Shown: positions 5,780 to 6,180 of the stretch, one piece after another | Layout: every line of letters starts with the position of its first letter | How positions within the stretch are numbered: position 1 is the stretch's first letter | Source: JADJOY01 sp964450125 | GTDB taxonomy: Bacteria; JADJOY01 | Reading direction: 5' to 3' | DNA length: 6,180 nucleotides | NCBI GenBank assembly: GCA_964450125.1 | Contig: CAYVDO010000451.1 | Coordinates: 1-6,180 of the forward strand | The notes under the pieces: generated by a model | Told to the model about the DNA's origin: nothing | What the model saw: the letters and a program-made list of their open reading frames with translations, nothing else | Database searches by the model: none | Translations under genes and position numbers: made by a program

Positions 5780-6180
5780 TCAATGCGCGGGCGCCGCGGA
5801 CACGCGCTGCAGAACGCCCAGCTCCCGCAGCTTGGCGAGGCCCTTCAGCGTGTCGAGATCGGTGAGGCCCGATTCGTCGCACACGGCTCCCACGCGGTGA
5901 TGGCGCTGCACCAGCAGCATCACGTATTTGGCGTTGGCGTCGATCTGGCTCTCGAGCACTTCGTGCTCCGACCACTCCTGGTATGCGGCGTCCTCGCCAC
6001 CCAGCTCGTTCACGAGCTGGTCGTGCTCGATGCGCTGGAAGAGCGCCGTCATCGTCAGATCCTCGACGTCTCCCAGATCCGGCCCCACCGACGGCGGCGC
6101 ATTCGTCAGCTCTTCCAGGCTGAAACGTGCGTGGCGCCAGGTGAAGAGCCGGAACGCCGCTTTGAGCCCGATCTGGCGGC
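5780..6180 (-). CDS. C-terminal part of a DUF4388 (PATAN)-like protein, 5' end cut by window edge
   Basis: The frame is open from the right edge to TGA at 5782-5780, giving the last 132 residues. An early segment GLKAAFRLFTWRHARFSLEEL (about 4-24) resembles the end of DUF4388 domains, which typically close with a 'YRLFTWxxGxFxF' pattern. It is followed by a Pro-Pro linker, then MTALFQRIEHDQLVNELGG and an acidic helical stretch, and ends in GLTDLDTLKGLAKLRELGVL, like the short winged-helix-like tail of these proteins. DUF4388/PATAN proteins are common in Deltaproteobacteria-type genomes, often fused to response-regulator or other signalling domains and tied to gliding or regulation. Whether a receiver domain lies upstream cannot be seen. 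An internal GTG at 6088 is only a position where an ORF could begin; the upstream similarity argues it is not the start. Function unknown. Confidence 0.55.
   Translation of the reverse strand, partial: RQIGLKAAFRLFTWRHARFSLEELTNAPPSVGPDLGDVEDLTMTALFQRIEHDQLVNELGGEDAAYQEWSEHEVLESQIDANAKYVMLLVQRHHRVGAVCDESGLTDLDTLKGLAKLRELGVLQRVSAAPAH

Noticed and set aside
5434..5975. Two minus-strand frames (89 and 129 codons) covering the rplU upstream region
   Set aside because: They overlap rplU or the DUF4388-like gene out of phase, run through the promoter candidate, and have Arg/Pro/Ala-rich composition without a recognisable family.
1..6180. Search for a new defence, mobile or biosynthetic system
   Set aside because: All coding space is accounted for by conserved ribosomal, proline and small membrane or signalling genes; no transposase, integrase, repeat array, toxin-antitoxin pair or unusual composition was seen.

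Overview
The window is a GC-rich, gene-dense bacterial chromosomal segment in which every supported gene is on the minus strand, so transcription runs from high to low coordinates. In transcription order it holds: the C-terminal end of a protein resembling the DUF4388 (PATAN-type) family (cut by the right edge); rplU (L21); rpmA (L27); obgE (50S-assembly GTPase); proB and proA (first two steps of proline synthesis); rsfS (ribosomal silencing factor); rlmH (23S rRNA methyltransferase); and the N-terminal part of a small membrane protein like LapA/DUF1049 (cut by the left edge). This order, the high GC and the DUF4388-like neighbour suggest a lineage of the former Deltaproteobacteria (Myxococcota, Desulfobacterota, Binatota or similar). 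That placement is inference, because no rRNA gene is present.

Layout. 6180-5780: DUF4388-like fragment. 5779-5487: intergenic region of about 290 bases with a GC-rich hairpin, a promoter candidate with a perfect TTGACA -35 box, and a leader hairpin just before the rplU ribosome binding site. 5486-4850: rplU and rpmA. 4849-4696: a 154-base gap holding a well-formed hairpin with a GCGA tetraloop followed by four Ts, which looks like an internal terminator or attenuator separating the abundant r-protein message from the rest. 4695-1: obgE, proB, proA, rsfS, rlmH and the lapA-like gene, tightly packed. There is a GTGA overlap at obgE/proB, an 8-base gap at proB/proA, an 8-base overlap at proA/rsfS, a 38-base gap at rsfS/rlmH and an ATGA overlap at rlmH/lapA-like, so translational coupling is likely. 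proB, rsfS and rlmH are all best read with GTG starts.

Functionally this is a large-subunit ribosome locus (L21, L27, Obg, RsfS, RlmH) with the proline pathway embedded in it, a combination known from many bacteria. nadD, which often sits between proA and rsfS, is absent here. I see no mobile element, CRISPR array, tRNA, rRNA or defence system, and nothing that amounts to a new biological system. The observations worth a second look are regulatory (a perfect 18-bp palindrome on the proB start codon, the internal terminator, the rplU promoter and leader) and one protein feature (an arginine-rich C-terminal tail on RlmH).
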